Assembly: GCF_011752995.1 (NCBI RefSeq)
Contig: NZ_VWWL01000040.1
Location: 1-41,243 of the forward strand
DNA length: 41,243 nt
Direction: 5' to 3'
From: Burkholderia sp. Ax-1724
Lineage (GTDB): Bacteria; Pseudomonadota; Gammaproteobacteria; Burkholderiales; Burkholderiaceae
The position numbers and the translations under genes were made by a program. Numbering within the stretch: position 1 is the stretch's first letter; the number at the start of each line of letters is the position of its first letter. The notes below the pieces were generated by a model. That model was not told the origin of the DNA and made no database searches. It worked only from the letters and a program-made list of their open reading frames with translations. Positions 32,749 through 41,243 of this stretch are shown here, one piece after another.

Positions 32749-34071
32749 ATGCCTTACTTCGAACACATTCCCGAGATCCGTTATGAAGGTCCGCACGCGG
32801 ATAATCCGCTTGCGTACCGTCACTACGACAGAAACAGGAAAGTGCTCGGCAAGACGCTCGAAGAACATCTGCGCATCGCCGTATGCTACTGGCATACGTT
32901 CGTGTGGCCCGGCGTCGATATCTTCGGCCAGGGCACGTTCCATCGTCCATGGCAGCAGCCCGGCGACGCGATGGAGCGGGCCCTGCAGAAAGCCGATGCC
33001 GCATTCGAGTTCTTCTCGAAGCTCGGCACGCCGTACTACACGTTCCACGATACCGACGTCGCGCCCGAAGGCACGAGCGTCAAGGACTATAGCGAGAACT
33101 TCCTGCGCGTGTCCGACTACCTCGCGCGCAAGCAGCAGGACACCGGCATCAGGCTGCTGTGGGGCACCGCGAACCTGTTCTCGCATCCGCGCTATGCGGG
33201 GGGCGCGGCAACCAGTCCGAATCCGGAAATCTTCGCCTTCGCCGCGACCCAGGTGCGTCACGCGCTCGACGCGACGCAGCGCCTCGGCGGCGAAAACTAC
33301 GTATTGTGGGGCGGCCGCGAGGGCTACGACACGCTGCTCAATACCGACCTCGTGCGCGAACGCGCGCAGCTTGCGCGTTTCCTGCACATGGTGGTCGATC
33401 ACAAGCACAAGATCGGCTTCAAGGGCGCGCTGCTGATCGAGCCGAAGCCGCAGGAGCCGACCAAGCATCAATACGACTACGACGTCGCGACCGTACACGG
33501 CTTCCTGCTGCAATACGGGCTCGACAAGGAAATTCGCGTGAACATCGAGGCGAATCACGCGACGCTCGCGGGGCACTCGTTCCATCACGAGATCGCGACG
33601 GCGTTTGCGCTCGGCATTTTCGGCAGCGTCGATGCGAATCGCGGCGATCCGCAAAATGGTTGGGATACCGATCAGTTCCCCAATAGCGTCGAGGAACTGA
33701 CGCTCGCGTTCTACGAGATTCTGCGTCACGGCGGCTTCACGACCGGCGGCATGAACTTCGACTCGAAGGTGCGCCGGCAGAGCGTCGATGCGGCAGACCT
33801 GTTTCACGGCCATATCGGCGCGATCGACAACCTCGCGCTCGGCCTCGAACGCGCGGCGGTGCTGATCGAAAACGATCTCCTCGAACAGTTCAAGCGCCAG
33901 CGTTATGCCGGCTGGGACACGGAGTTCGGCCGCAAGATCCTGTCCGGCGACCATTCGCTGGCGACGCTCGCAACGGATACGCTGGCGCGCGATCTGAATC
34001 CGCAACACGCGAGTGGACAGCAGGAGCGCATGGAAAACATCGTCAATCAGGCGATCTATAGCGGACGTTGA
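32749..34071 (+). CDS. xylA: Xylose isomerase
   Basis: Converts D-xylose to D-xylulose. 440 residues, class II length. The catalytic His100 and Asp103 are in YYTFHDTDVAPEG. Metal-ligand blocks are LLIEPKPQEPTKHQYDYD, NIEANHATLAGHSFHHE, SVDANRGD and MNFDSKVRR. The start at 32749 follows AAGGAG; the sequence ACAACAAGGAGAC just before it recurs before xylF. First gene of xylA-F-G-H. No xylB kinase is in the window. Confidence 0.98.
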   Translation: MPYFEHIPEIRYEGPHADNPLAYRHYDRNRKVLGKTLEEHLRIAVCYWHTFVWPGVDIFGQGTFHRPWQQPGDAMERALQKADAAFEFFSKLGTPYYTFHDTDVAPEGTSVKDYSENFLRVSDYLARKQQDTGIRLLWGTANLFSHPRYAGGAATSPNPEIFAFAATQVRHALDATQRLGGENYVLWGGREGYDTLLNTDLVRERAQLARFLHMVVDHKHKIGFKGALLIEPKPQEPTKHQYDYDVATVHGFLLQYGLDKEIRVNIEANHATLAGHSFHHEIATAFALGIFGSVDANRGDPQNGWDTDQFPNSVEELTLAFYEILRHGGFTTGGMNFDSKVRRQSVDAADLFHGHIGAIDNLALGLERAAVLIENDLLEQFKRQRYAGWDTEFGRKILSGDHSLATLATDTLARDLNPQHASGQQERMENIVNQAIYSGR

Positions 34072-34265
34072 AGAACGTAAGCGGCACAGCGGAACGTACG
34101 GCAAGAAGCACCTTATGAGGCATCGGAAAAAGCCCTACACAAAGATCGCGCGGCCACGCTGATCGCGCGAAACAGGAAGCTGTGGGTTGTCGTTGATCCG
34201 GTTCTGCGGCTCGCAGCGCAGGCCGACCCATCCGGTATTCCGGTTATCACAACAAGGAGACAGAA

Positions 34266-35294
34266 ATGAAATTCGCAATGCGTCGTCACGTACTGAGTTC
34301 GCTCCTATGCGGAGCGGTGCTCGCCAGCCTGTCGCTTGCCGCACCGCTCGCGCATGCGAGCAAGGATCATCCGGAAATCGGCTTCTGTATCGACGATCTG
34401 CGCGTCGAGCGCTGGTCGCGCGATCGCGACTATTTCGTCGCCGCGGCGGAAAAGCTCGGCGCGAAAGTGTCGGTGCAGTCGGCCGACGCGAGCGAGGAGC
34501 GGCAGATTTCGCAGATCGAAAACCTCATTTCGCGTGGCGTCGACGTAATCGTGATCGTGCCGTTCAACTCGAAGACGCTCGGCAACGTGGTCGCCGAAGC
34601 GAAGAAGGCCGGCATCAAGGTCGTGTCGTATGACCGCCTGATTCTCGATGCCGACATCGATGCCTATATCTCGTTCGACAACGAGAAGGTCGGCGAAATG
34701 CAGGCCCAGGGTGTTTATGACGTGCGGCCGAAGGGCAACTACTTCCTGCTTGGCGGCGCGCCGACCGACAACAACGCGAAGATGCTGCGCCAGGGACAAC
34801 TGAAGGTGCTGCAACCGGCGATCGACAAGGGCGACATCAAGGTGGTCGGCCAGCAGTGGGTGCCGGAGTGGAGCGCATCGACGGCGCTGCGCATCATGGA
34901 AGACGCGCTGACCGCGAACAACAACAAGATCGACGCCGTCGTCGCCTCGAACGACGGCACCGCCGGCGGCGCGATCCAGGCGCTCGCCGCGCAGGGCCTC
35001 GCGGGCAAGGTACCGATCTCGGGCCAGGACGCCGACCTCGCGGCCGTCAAGCGCGTGGCGGCCGGCACGCAGACGATGACGGTCTACAAGCCGCTCAAGC
35101 TGATCGCGGGCGAAGCGGCGAAGCTGTCGGTGGCGCTTGCGAAGGGCGAGAAGCCGGGCTTCAATGCGCAATACGACAACGGCAAGAAGAAGGTCGATAC
35201 GGTGCTGTTGCAGCCGACCAAGCTGACCAAGGCCAACCTCGACATCGTCGTGAAAGACGGCTTCTACACGCAGGCGCAGCTCGCTAGCCAATAA
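34266..35294 (+). CDS. xylF: Xylose ABC transporter substrate-binding protein
   Basis: 342 residues. The signal peptide (about 1-31, ending AHA) is followed by SKDHPEIGFCIDDLRVERWSRDRDYF, the XylF N-terminal sugar-binding segment. Other features are QISQIENLISRGVDVIVIVPFNSKTL and VVASNDGTAGGAIQAL. Periplasmic D-xylose receptor for XylGH. AAGGAGACAGAA precedes the ATG. It lies 194 bases after xylA, within the same probable operon. Confidence 0.96.
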   Translation: MKFAMRRHVLSSLLCGAVLASLSLAAPLAHASKDHPEIGFCIDDLRVERWSRDRDYFVAAAEKLGAKVSVQSADASEERQISQIENLISRGVDVIVIVPFNSKTLGNVVAEAKKAGIKVVSYDRLILDADIDAYISFDNEKVGEMQAQGVYDVRPKGNYFLLGGAPTDNNAKMLRQGQLKVLQPAIDKGDIKVVGQQWVPEWSASTALRIMEDALTANNNKIDAVVASNDGTAGGAIQALAAQGLAGKVPISGQDADLAAVKRVAAGTQTMTVYKPLKLIAGEAAKLSVALAKGEKPGFNAQYDNGKKKVDTVLLQPTKLTKANLDIVVKDGFYTQAQLASQ

Positions 35295-35400
35295 GGCGGA
35301 AGACGGGGACGGAAGACGGGCGCGGCGTGAGCGCCACGCTTCGCGGGCCACGGTGCCCGCGAGCGTGGCCGCCCGCCCACCTTGCAGCGAGGCATAGCGA

Positions 35401-36960
35401 ATGACGCAACCTCTTCTGACGATGCGCGGCATCGTCAAAGCTTTTTCCGGCGTGAAGGCGCTCGACGGCATCGACCTGACCGTCTCGCCGGGCGAATGCG
35501 TGGGCCTGTGCGGCGAGAACGGCGCGGGCAAGTCGACGCTGATGAAAGTGCTTTCCGGCGTCTATCCGCACGGTACCTGGGATGGCGAAATACGCTGGGA
35601 AGGCGAGTCGCTGAAGGCCACGAGCATTCGCGACACCGAGCGCGCGGGCATCATCATCATTCACCAGGAGCTGATGCTGGTGCCGGAGCTCTCGGTCGCG
35701 GAGAACATTTTTCTCGGCAACGAAATCACGCTGCCCGGCGGCCGCATGAACTACGCGGCGATGTATCAGCGCGCCGACGAACTGTTGCGCGAACTCGGCA
35801 TTAGCGGCATCAATGCCGCGCAGCCGGTGATGAACTACGGCGGCGGCCATCAGCAGCTGATCGAAATCGCGAAGGCGCTCAACAAGCGCGCGAAGCTGCT
35901 GATTCTCGATGAACCGTCGTCGTCGCTGACTGCCGCCGAGATCGCGATTCTGCTCGACATCGTGCGCGATCTGAAGCGGCGCGGCATTGCCTGCGTGTAC
36001 ATCTCGCACAAGCTCGACGAAGTCGCGGCGGTTTGCGACACGATCAGCGTGATTCGCGACGGCCGTCATGTCGCGACCGAGCCGATGCACGCGCTGACGA
36101 CCGACCGCATCATCTCGCTGATGGTGGGCCGCGAGATCAGAAACCTGTTTCCGCGCGAGCCGCATCCGATCGGCGAGGTGGTGTTCGAAGCGCGCCACGT
36201 GACCTGCTTCGACGTGACGAATCCGCGCCGCAAGCGTGTGGACGACGTGTCGTTCTCGTTGCGGCGCGGCGAGATTCTCGGCGTCGCGGGACTCGTCGGC
36301 GCGGGCCGTACCGAACTGATGCAGGCGATCTTCGGCGCGTACGCGGGCGGGAGCGAAGCGAGCGTCATGCTCGACGGCAAGCCCTTGAAGATTCGCGCGC
36401 CGATCGACGCGATTCGCGCCGGCATCGCGATGGTGCCCGAGGATCGCAAGCGTCACGGCATCGTGCCGGGCTTGAGCGTCGGCCATAACATCACGCTCGC
36501 GGTGTTGCAGCGTTTCGCATCGGGCGGGCGCATCGATTCCGCCGCCGAACTCGACACGATCAATACGGAAATGAGGCGGCTTTCGGTGCGCGCGGCGAAT
36601 CCGATGCTGTCGATTGCGAGCCTCTCGGGCGGCAATCAGCAGAAGGCGGTGCTCACGCGCATGCTGCTGACCGATCCGAAAGTGCTGATCCTCGACGAAC
36701 CGACGCGCGGCGTCGACGTCGGCGCGAAATACGAAATCTACAAGCTGATCTTTCAACTGGCGCAGCGCGGCATGTCGATCATCATGGTGTCGTCCGAATT
36801 GCCGGAAGTACTCGGCCTGAGCGACCGCGTGCTCGTGATCGGCGAAGGCGAATTGCGTGGCGACTTCGTCAACGACGGTCTCACCCAGGAAGACATACTC
36901 GGCGCCGCGATCCGTCCCGTGCATCCCTCTTCGAACTTAACCGCAGCGAGTGCCGCATGA
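35401..36960 (+). CDS. xylG: Xylose ABC transporter ATP-binding protein
   Basis: 519-residue tandem ABC ATPase of the sugar (CUT2) type. The first domain has Walker A GENGAGKST at 38-46, a weak signature YGGGHQQL and Walker B LLILDEPSSSL. In the second domain the Walker A position reads GLVGAGRTEL, while the signature LSGGNQQK and Walker B VLILDEPTRGVD are intact. This degeneration of one P-loop is normal for the family. The stop overlaps the xylH start (ATGA). Confidence 0.96.
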   Translation: MTQPLLTMRGIVKAFSGVKALDGIDLTVSPGECVGLCGENGAGKSTLMKVLSGVYPHGTWDGEIRWEGESLKATSIRDTERAGIIIIHQELMLVPELSVAENIFLGNEITLPGGRMNYAAMYQRADELLRELGISGINAAQPVMNYGGGHQQLIEIAKALNKRAKLLILDEPSSSLTAAEIAILLDIVRDLKRRGIACVYISHKLDEVAAVCDTISVIRDGRHVATEPMHALTTDRIISLMVGREIRNLFPREPHPIGEVVFEARHVTCFDVTNPRRKRVDDVSFSLRRGEILGVAGLVGAGRTELMQAIFGAYAGGSEASVMLDGKPLKIRAPIDAIRAGIAMVPEDRKRHGIVPGLSVGHNITLAVLQRFASGGRIDSAAELDTINTEMRRLSVRAANPMLSIASLSGGNQQKAVLTRMLLTDPKVLILDEPTRGVDVGAKYEIYKLIFQLAQRGMSIIMVSSELPEVLGLSDRVLVIGEGELRGDFVNDGLTQEDILGAAIRPVHPSSNLTAASAA

Positions 36961-38156
36961 CGCCCGACGTGACTTCCCAACGCACCGACCATGCCGTGCC
37001 GCGAGGCGGATTCGGCGGCGCGCAGCGCATTCAGCAACTGTTCGCGCGCTACAAGATTCTCGCCTTGCTGATTGCCGTCGCGGTGATCTGGACGTTCTTC
37101 TCGGTGCTCACGCACGGCGCGTTCGTCACGCCGCGCAATATATCGAACCTGCTGCGGCAGATGTCGATTACCGGCATGCTCGCCTGCGGCATGGTGTTCG
37201 TCATCATCGCCGGCGAGATCGATCTGTCGGTCGGCTCGCTGCTCGGCCTGCTCGGCGGCGTCGCGGCGATTCTCGACGTGAACCGTCACTGGCCGATCGG
37301 CGTGACGATTCCCGTGGTGCTGCTGCTCGGCGTGGCGGTCGGCGTGTTCAACGGATGGTGGTCGACGTACCGGCGCGTGCCGTCGTTCATCGTCGGGCTT
37401 GGCGGCATGCTCGCGTATCGCGGCATTCTGCTCGGCGTGACGGGCGGCTCGACCATCGCACCGGTTTCGGATAGCTTCGTATTCGTCGGCCAGGGCTATC
37501 TGCCGCGGCTCGCGGGCGACACGCTCGCGATCGTCATGTTCGTGCTGCTCGCCTTCCTGACGATACGGCAGCGCGCGAACCGCCAGCGTTATCAGTTGCG
37601 GGTCGTGCCGTTCTGGCAGGACGTCGCGAAGGTGATCGGCGCGGGCGCGATACTGGCGGGCTTCGTGGCCACGCTCGACCGCTACGGCGGCATTCCGGTG
37701 CCCGTGCTGCTGCTGCTCGCGCTGCTCGGCATCTTCACGTGGATCGCCACGCAGACCGTGTTCGGCCGCCGCATCTACGCGGTCGGTTCGAACCTCGAAG
37801 CGACGCGGCTGTCCGGCGTCAACACCGACCGCGTGAAGCTCGCGATCTTCGCGCTGATGGGGCTCATGTGCGCGTTCGCGGGCATTGTCAACACGGCGCG
37901 GCTCGCGGCCGGCTCGCCGTCGGCGGGCACGATGGGCGAGCTCGATGCGATTGCCGCGTGCTTCATCGGCGGCACCTCGATGCGCGGCGGCTCCGGCACC
38001 GTGTACGGCGCGCTGATCGGCGCGCTCGTGATGGCGAGCCTCGATAACGGCATGTCGATGCTCGACGTCGACGCGTACTGGCAGATGATCGTGAAGGGCG
38101 GCATTCTCGTGCTGGCCGTGTGGATCGATGTGGTGTCGGGTTCGAATCGCCGTTGA
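36957..38156 (+). CDS. xylH: Xylose ABC transporter permease
   Basis: 399-residue inner-membrane permease with about ten hydrophobic segments. Family motifs are SITGMLACGMVFVIIAGEIDLSVGSLLGLLGG and RRIYAVGSNLEATRLSGVNTDRVKLAIFALMG, plus FIGGTSMRGGSGTVYGALIGAL near the end. Translationally coupled to xylG by a 4-base overlap. Last gene of the operon; no terminator was recognised after it. Confidence 0.96.
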   Translation: MTPDVTSQRTDHAVPRGGFGGAQRIQQLFARYKILALLIAVAVIWTFFSVLTHGAFVTPRNISNLLRQMSITGMLACGMVFVIIAGEIDLSVGSLLGLLGGVAAILDVNRHWPIGVTIPVVLLLGVAVGVFNGWWSTYRRVPSFIVGLGGMLAYRGILLGVTGGSTIAPVSDSFVFVGQGYLPRLAGDTLAIVMFVLLAFLTIRQRANRQRYQLRVVPFWQDVAKVIGAGAILAGFVATLDRYGGIPVPVLLLLALLGIFTWIATQTVFGRRIYAVGSNLEATRLSGVNTDRVKLAIFALMGLMCAFAGIVNTARLAAGSPSAGTMGELDAIAACFIGGTSMRGGSGTVYGALIGALVMASLDNGMSMLDVDAYWQMIVKGGILVLAVWIDVVSGSNRR

Positions 38157-38519
38157 AGGGTTTGAGTTGCAGCAATACGCGTGGTGTGCCTGCGGAACCG
38201 GCGCACCGCGCGGCATACCTTGCGGCGCACCGCGCGAGATGCGGTTACATGAAACTTCACACAGCGCCCAGGCACTAGCCGCGCGCAGTTAATGAAGCAC
38301 CCCACGATTTTCCCCCGCCGCCCGCATTCCTCGCACGCCCATACCGCACGGCCACCCGAGCCGCGTGCGCGCATTTAAGTCTCCCGCCGGCCGGTTCGTC
38401 TTATTACTATTCGCAAACAACGGCGCGAGCGGAGTCGGGCACGGAGTCGGGCGTCCGCTCGCTTGCGCCGCTTTCCCGTCATCGTGCCAGCCGGTCGAGC
38501 CATGCCATCGAGCCATGCC
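38157..38519. other. Intergenic region after xylH
   Basis: No gene recognised. A 13-base direct repeat, GGCGCACCGCGCG, occurs at 38200-38212 and 38224-38236. The TTACTATT patch near 38402 could belong to a promoter of the molybdenum hydroxylase genes. Confidence 0.4.
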
Positions 38520-40790
38520 ATGTTAACGCGCAGAACCTTCCTGCTCGGCGGCGCCAGCGCGTTGGGCGGTCTGCTGCTCGGCTGGGGCGTGCTGCCGCCG
38601 CGGCAGCGCCTGACGACGTCGGCGCCATTGCCGGTGCAAGGCTCGCAGGTCGCGCTCAACGGCTGGGTCAAGATCGCCGACGACGACAGCGTGACGATCA
38701 TGATGGGCAAGAGCGAAATGGGCCAGGGCATCCACACCGGCCTCGCGATGCTGCTTGCCGAGGAACTCGACGCGGACTGGTCGCGGGTCAGCGTCGAAGC
38801 CGCGCCGATCGACCGGATCTACAACGCTGTGCAGAGCATTGTCGACGACCTGCCGTTTCGGCCCGACGACGATAGCCTCGTCAAGCGCGGCGTCGTGTGG
38901 ATCACGAGCAAGGCGGTGCGCGAATTCGGCACGATGATGACGGGCGGTTCGTCGAGCATGAACGATCTGTGGACACCGATGCGCGAAGCCGGCGCATCGG
39001 CGCGCGCGATGCTGATCGGCGCGGCGGCCGAACAGTGGCAGGTGGCGCCCGGCGAATGCCGCGTGGAAAAGGGCTACGTGCTGCACGGGTCGGGCCGGAA
39101 GGCGAGCTTCGGCGCATTGGCGACGCTGGCGGCGCGGCAGCCGTTGCCGCGCAAGGTCGACTTGAAGCAGCCCGCCGATTTCAGGCTGATCGGCCAGCCC
39201 GTGCGGCGCATCGAGGCCGCGTCGAAAATCGACGGCAGCGCGCGCTTCGGCATCGACGTATTGCCGGGCGGCTTGCTGTACGCGAGCGTCGTGATGTGCC
39301 CGACGCTCGGCGGCACCGTCGCGCGGTTCGACGCAACGCCCGTGCGGACCATGCCGGGCTTCGTCAAGGCGTTCGCGGTCGCGCCGTATGCGGGCGGCAC
39401 CGGCGGCGTGGCCGTGATCGCGGACAATCCGTATCGCGCGATGAATGCGGTCGCCGCGCTCAAGGTGGACTGGCAGGACGGCGCGGCCGCGAAGGTGTCG
39501 AGCGCGGAGATCGATCGCCATCTGCTGGACGCGCTCGATGATGCCGGCGGCCATGTGTACTTCCAGCGCGGCAATCTCGACAACGCGATGAGCCGCGCGG
39601 CGCGCACGATCGACGCCGTGTACCACGTGCCGTATCTCGCGCATGGCGCGGTCGAGCCGCTGAACTGCACGGTGCGGGTCGCGGACGGCGCGGCGACCGT
39701 GTGGGTCTCGACGCAGATGCCGGGGCTCGCGCGGCAGCACGTCGCGCGGGCGCTCGGCATCGATGCCGGGTTCGTCGACGTGCAACCGCAGTTGTTGGGC
39801 GGCGCGTTCGGGCGGCGGCTCGAACTCGATTTCATCGCGCAGGCCGCGGTCATTGCGCGCGAAGCCGAGGGCCGTCCGGTGCAAACGATCTGGTCGCGCG
39901 CGCAGGATTTCACGCACGACTTTTATCGACCCGCCTGCGCGGCGCGGCTTCGGGCCGGCTTCGACGGTGACGGCAAACTCGTTGCGTGGCACGCGAAATC
40001 GGCGGGGCAGGCGATCGTGCCGGAAGCGCTTGCGCGCTACTACGGCGTGCCGCGCATTCCGATCGACAAGACCACTTGCGAAGGCGCATTCGATCAGCCG
40101 TACGAGTGGCCGGCCGCGCGCGTGTCGCACGAGATCGTCGAATTGCCGGTGCCGGTCGGCTTTTGGCGCTCGGTCGGCCATTCGCACCAGGCGTTCTTTA
40201 CCGAGAGCTTCACCGACGAAGCCGCTGTGGCGGCGAAGCAGGACCCGCTCGAATTTCGCGCGGCGCTGCTCGCGCAGCATCCGCGGCATCTTGCGGTGCT
40301 CAAGCGTGTCGGGGTGCTGTCGGGCTGGGGGCATCCGCTTGAGCCTGCTAACGACGGCGCGCGCCGTGCGCGCGGCATTGCGCTGCACGAGGCGTTCGGC
40401 AGCGTCGTCGCGCAGGTTGCCGAGGTGTCGATCGGACCGCAGAAGCAGATTCGCGTGCATCGCGTGGTGTGCGTGATCGATTGCGGCTTGCCGGTGAATC
40501 CGAACCTGATCCGTCAGCAGATGGAAGGCGGCATTGTGTTCGGTTTGTCGAGCGCGTTGCAGAACGAGATCACGATCGTCGACGGCCAGGTGCAGCAGAA
40601 GAATTTCGTGGACTTTCCGGTCGTGCGAATGAACGTGTGTCCGGCGATCGAAACCGACATCATGCCGAGCCAGCTGCATCCGCAGGGCGTCGGCGAGCCG
40701 GCCGTGCCGCCGGTTGCGCCGGCGGTGGCCAACGCGGTGTTCGCGCTGACCGGGCAGCGTTTGCGCACGTTGCCGCTGAAGCTCGCGTAA
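38520..40790 (+). CDS. Molybdenum hydroxylase large subunit, Tat-exported (IorB/aldehyde oxidoreductase-like)
   Basis: About 756 residues of the xanthine dehydrogenase-family molybdopterin-binding subunit. The N-terminus MLTRRTFLLGGASALGG is a twin-arginine signal, so the folded enzyme is exported. Features: WVKIADDDSVTIMMGKSEMGQGIHTGLAMLLAEEL, GGAFGRRLELDF and, near residue 725, GVGEPAVPP with the catalytic Glu. The isoquinoline 1-oxidoreductase beta-subunit group fits best by domain duplication and Tat signal; the substrate may be an aldehyde or N-heterocycle. Start is uncertain: ATG at 38502 is also in frame; 38520 is preferred for Tat placement. Followed 50 bases later by its 2Fe-2S subunit. 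Confidence 0.88.
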   Translation: MLTRRTFLLGGASALGGLLLGWGVLPPRQRLTTSAPLPVQGSQVALNGWVKIADDDSVTIMMGKSEMGQGIHTGLAMLLAEELDADWSRVSVEAAPIDRIYNAVQSIVDDLPFRPDDDSLVKRGVVWITSKAVREFGTMMTGGSSSMNDLWTPMREAGASARAMLIGAAAEQWQVAPGECRVEKGYVLHGSGRKASFGALATLAARQPLPRKVDLKQPADFRLIGQPVRRIEAASKIDGSARFGIDVLPGGLLYASVVMCPTLGGTVARFDATPVRTMPGFVKAFAVAPYAGGTGGVAVIADNPYRAMNAVAALKVDWQDGAAAKVSSAEIDRHLLDALDDAGGHVYFQRGNLDNAMSRAARTIDAVYHVPYLAHGAVEPLNCTVRVADGAATVWVSTQMPGLARQHVARALGIDAGFVDVQPQLLGGAFGRRLELDFIAQAAVIAREAEGRPVQTIWSRAQDFTHDFYRPACAARLRAGFDGDGKLVAWHAKSAGQAIVPEALARYYGVPRIPIDKTTCEGAFDQPYEWPAARVSHEIVELPVPVGFWRSVGHSHQAFFTESFTDEAAVAAKQDPLEFRAALLAQHPRHLAVLKRVGVLSGWGHPLEPANDGARRARGIALHEAFGSVVAQVAEVSIGPQKQIRVHRVVCVIDCGLPVNPNLIRQQMEGGIVFGLSSALQNEITIVDGQVQQKNFVDFPVVRMNVCPAIETDIMPSQLHPQGVGEPAVPPVAPAVANAVFALTGQRLRTLPLKLA

Positions 40791-40840
40791 GCGTGGGTTC
40801 GATCGGGCTCGGCCCTGGTTTCGCGATTCGGGAGAACAAC

Positions 40841-41243
40841 ATGGCAATACTGAATATCAACGGACGCGCGGTGAAGGTCGAGGCCGAGCCGGACATGCCG
40901 TTGCTCTGGGTGCTGCGCTGCGACCTCGGCATGACGGGCACGAAGTTCGGCTGCGGCGTGGGCATCTGCGGCGCCTGCACGATCAATCTCGACGATGCCG
41001 CGTGCTTCGCCTGTCAGACCCCGATGTCGAGCCTGCACACGCAGAAGATCACGACGATCGAAGGCCTTCAGGGACGCGAGGCGCAGGCGTTGAAGGCGGC
41101 ATGGCTCGAACTCGACGTCGTGCAATGCGGCTATTGCCAGAGCGCGCAACTGATGGCGGCCTGCGCGCTGCTCAAGCACAAGCCGAATCCGAACGATGCG
41201 GATATCGATGCGGCGATGACGCCGGTGGTGTGCCGTTGCGGCA
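40841..41243 (+). CDS. 2Fe-2S subunit of the molybdenum hydroxylase, 3' end cut off
   Basis: 134 residues visible, ending at the right edge. Passes electrons from the Mo centre to an acceptor. Plant-type ferredoxin cluster Cys38, Cys43, Cys46 (FGCGVGICGACT) and Cys58; second helical-bundle cluster Cys96, Cys99 (QCGYCQ), Cys131 and Cys133 (CRC). All eight ligands are present and only about 20 residues are expected to be missing. GGAGAACAAC precedes the ATG. The gene order, large subunit first, is opposite to many iorAB pairs. Confidence 0.94.
   Translation, partial: MAILNINGRAVKVEAEPDMPLLWVLRCDLGMTGTKFGCGVGICGACTINLDDAACFACQTPMSSLHTQKITTIEGLQGREAQALKAAWLELDVVQCGYCQSAQLMAACALLKHKPNPNDADIDAAMTPVVCRCG

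Noticed and set aside
35284..36924. A 546-residue minus-strand frame opposite xylG
   Set aside because: Shadow frame; the plus strand holds an intact ABC ATPase.
38200..38236. 13-base direct repeat as attachment site
   Set aside because: No integrase, tRNA or second boundary is present; probably chance in GC-rich DNA.
38523..40847. A 774-residue minus-strand frame opposite the molybdenum hydroxylase
   Set aside because: Antisense shadow with His/Arg-rich low-information sequence; the plus-strand protein has clear motifs.

Overview
The window looks like a chromosome segment of Burkholderia or Paraburkholderia. It is strongly GC-rich with G/C-ending codons, and it carries two Porin_4-type porins, a DUF4148 protein, an H-NS-like mini-protein, a type VI secretion (T6SS) tail end and a beta-ketoadipate pca cluster, a mix typical of that group. 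I read it as ordinary host chromosome. No complete transposon, integrase, CRISPR array, rRNA or tRNA is visible.

Layout. (1) 1-6963: end of a T6SS locus with tagF (cut by the left edge), tssM, a membrane-anchored M15 peptidase resembling TagX, and a divergent alanine-rich single-pass membrane protein. (2) 7146-13595: a cytoplasmic-looking alpha-carbonic anhydrase, then a tight five-gene minus-strand operon transcribed DUF5132 protein, HMA-like membrane protein, heavy-metal P-type ATPase without the CPC motif, EcsC-family protein, DUF445 protein. This is the most interesting part. It resembles an iron-organelle (ferrosome/Fez-like) or other metal-compartment cluster. (3) 13767-15129: an amidase gene broken by a frameshift. 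(4) 15548-16100: a doubtful small ORF and a chain of strong stem-loops ending in a terminator, a candidate non-coding RNA. (5) 16746-19199: two convergent porins separated by terminators. (6) 19483-22491: a solitary IS5-type DUF4096 protein, an acyl-CoA synthetase and a LysE-family exporter. (7) 23047-29158: H-NS-like protein, pcaHG with divergent pcaQ, 4-hydroxyphenylpyruvate dioxygenase, an XRE-cupin regulator and a PEP mutase/isocitrate lyase family enzyme. (8) 29585-38156: DUF4148 protein, aldose 1-epimerase and xylR on the minus strand, divergent from xylA-xylF-xylG-xylH, a complete xylose uptake and isomerisation module. (9) 38520-41243: a Tat-exported molybdenum hydroxylase large subunit followed by its 2Fe-2S subunit, cut by the right edge.

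How the genes work together. Protocatechuate is ring-opened by PcaHG under PcaQ, and HPPD turns 4-hydroxyphenylpyruvate into homogentisate, so the middle of the window serves aromatic catabolism. XylFGH imports xylose, the epimerase equilibrates its anomers, XylA makes xylulose and XylR activates; no xylulokinase is in view. The DUF5132/HMA/P-ATPase/EcsC/DUF445 operon is translationally coupled and probably builds or loads a membrane system with metal. Its function here is inferred, not shown.
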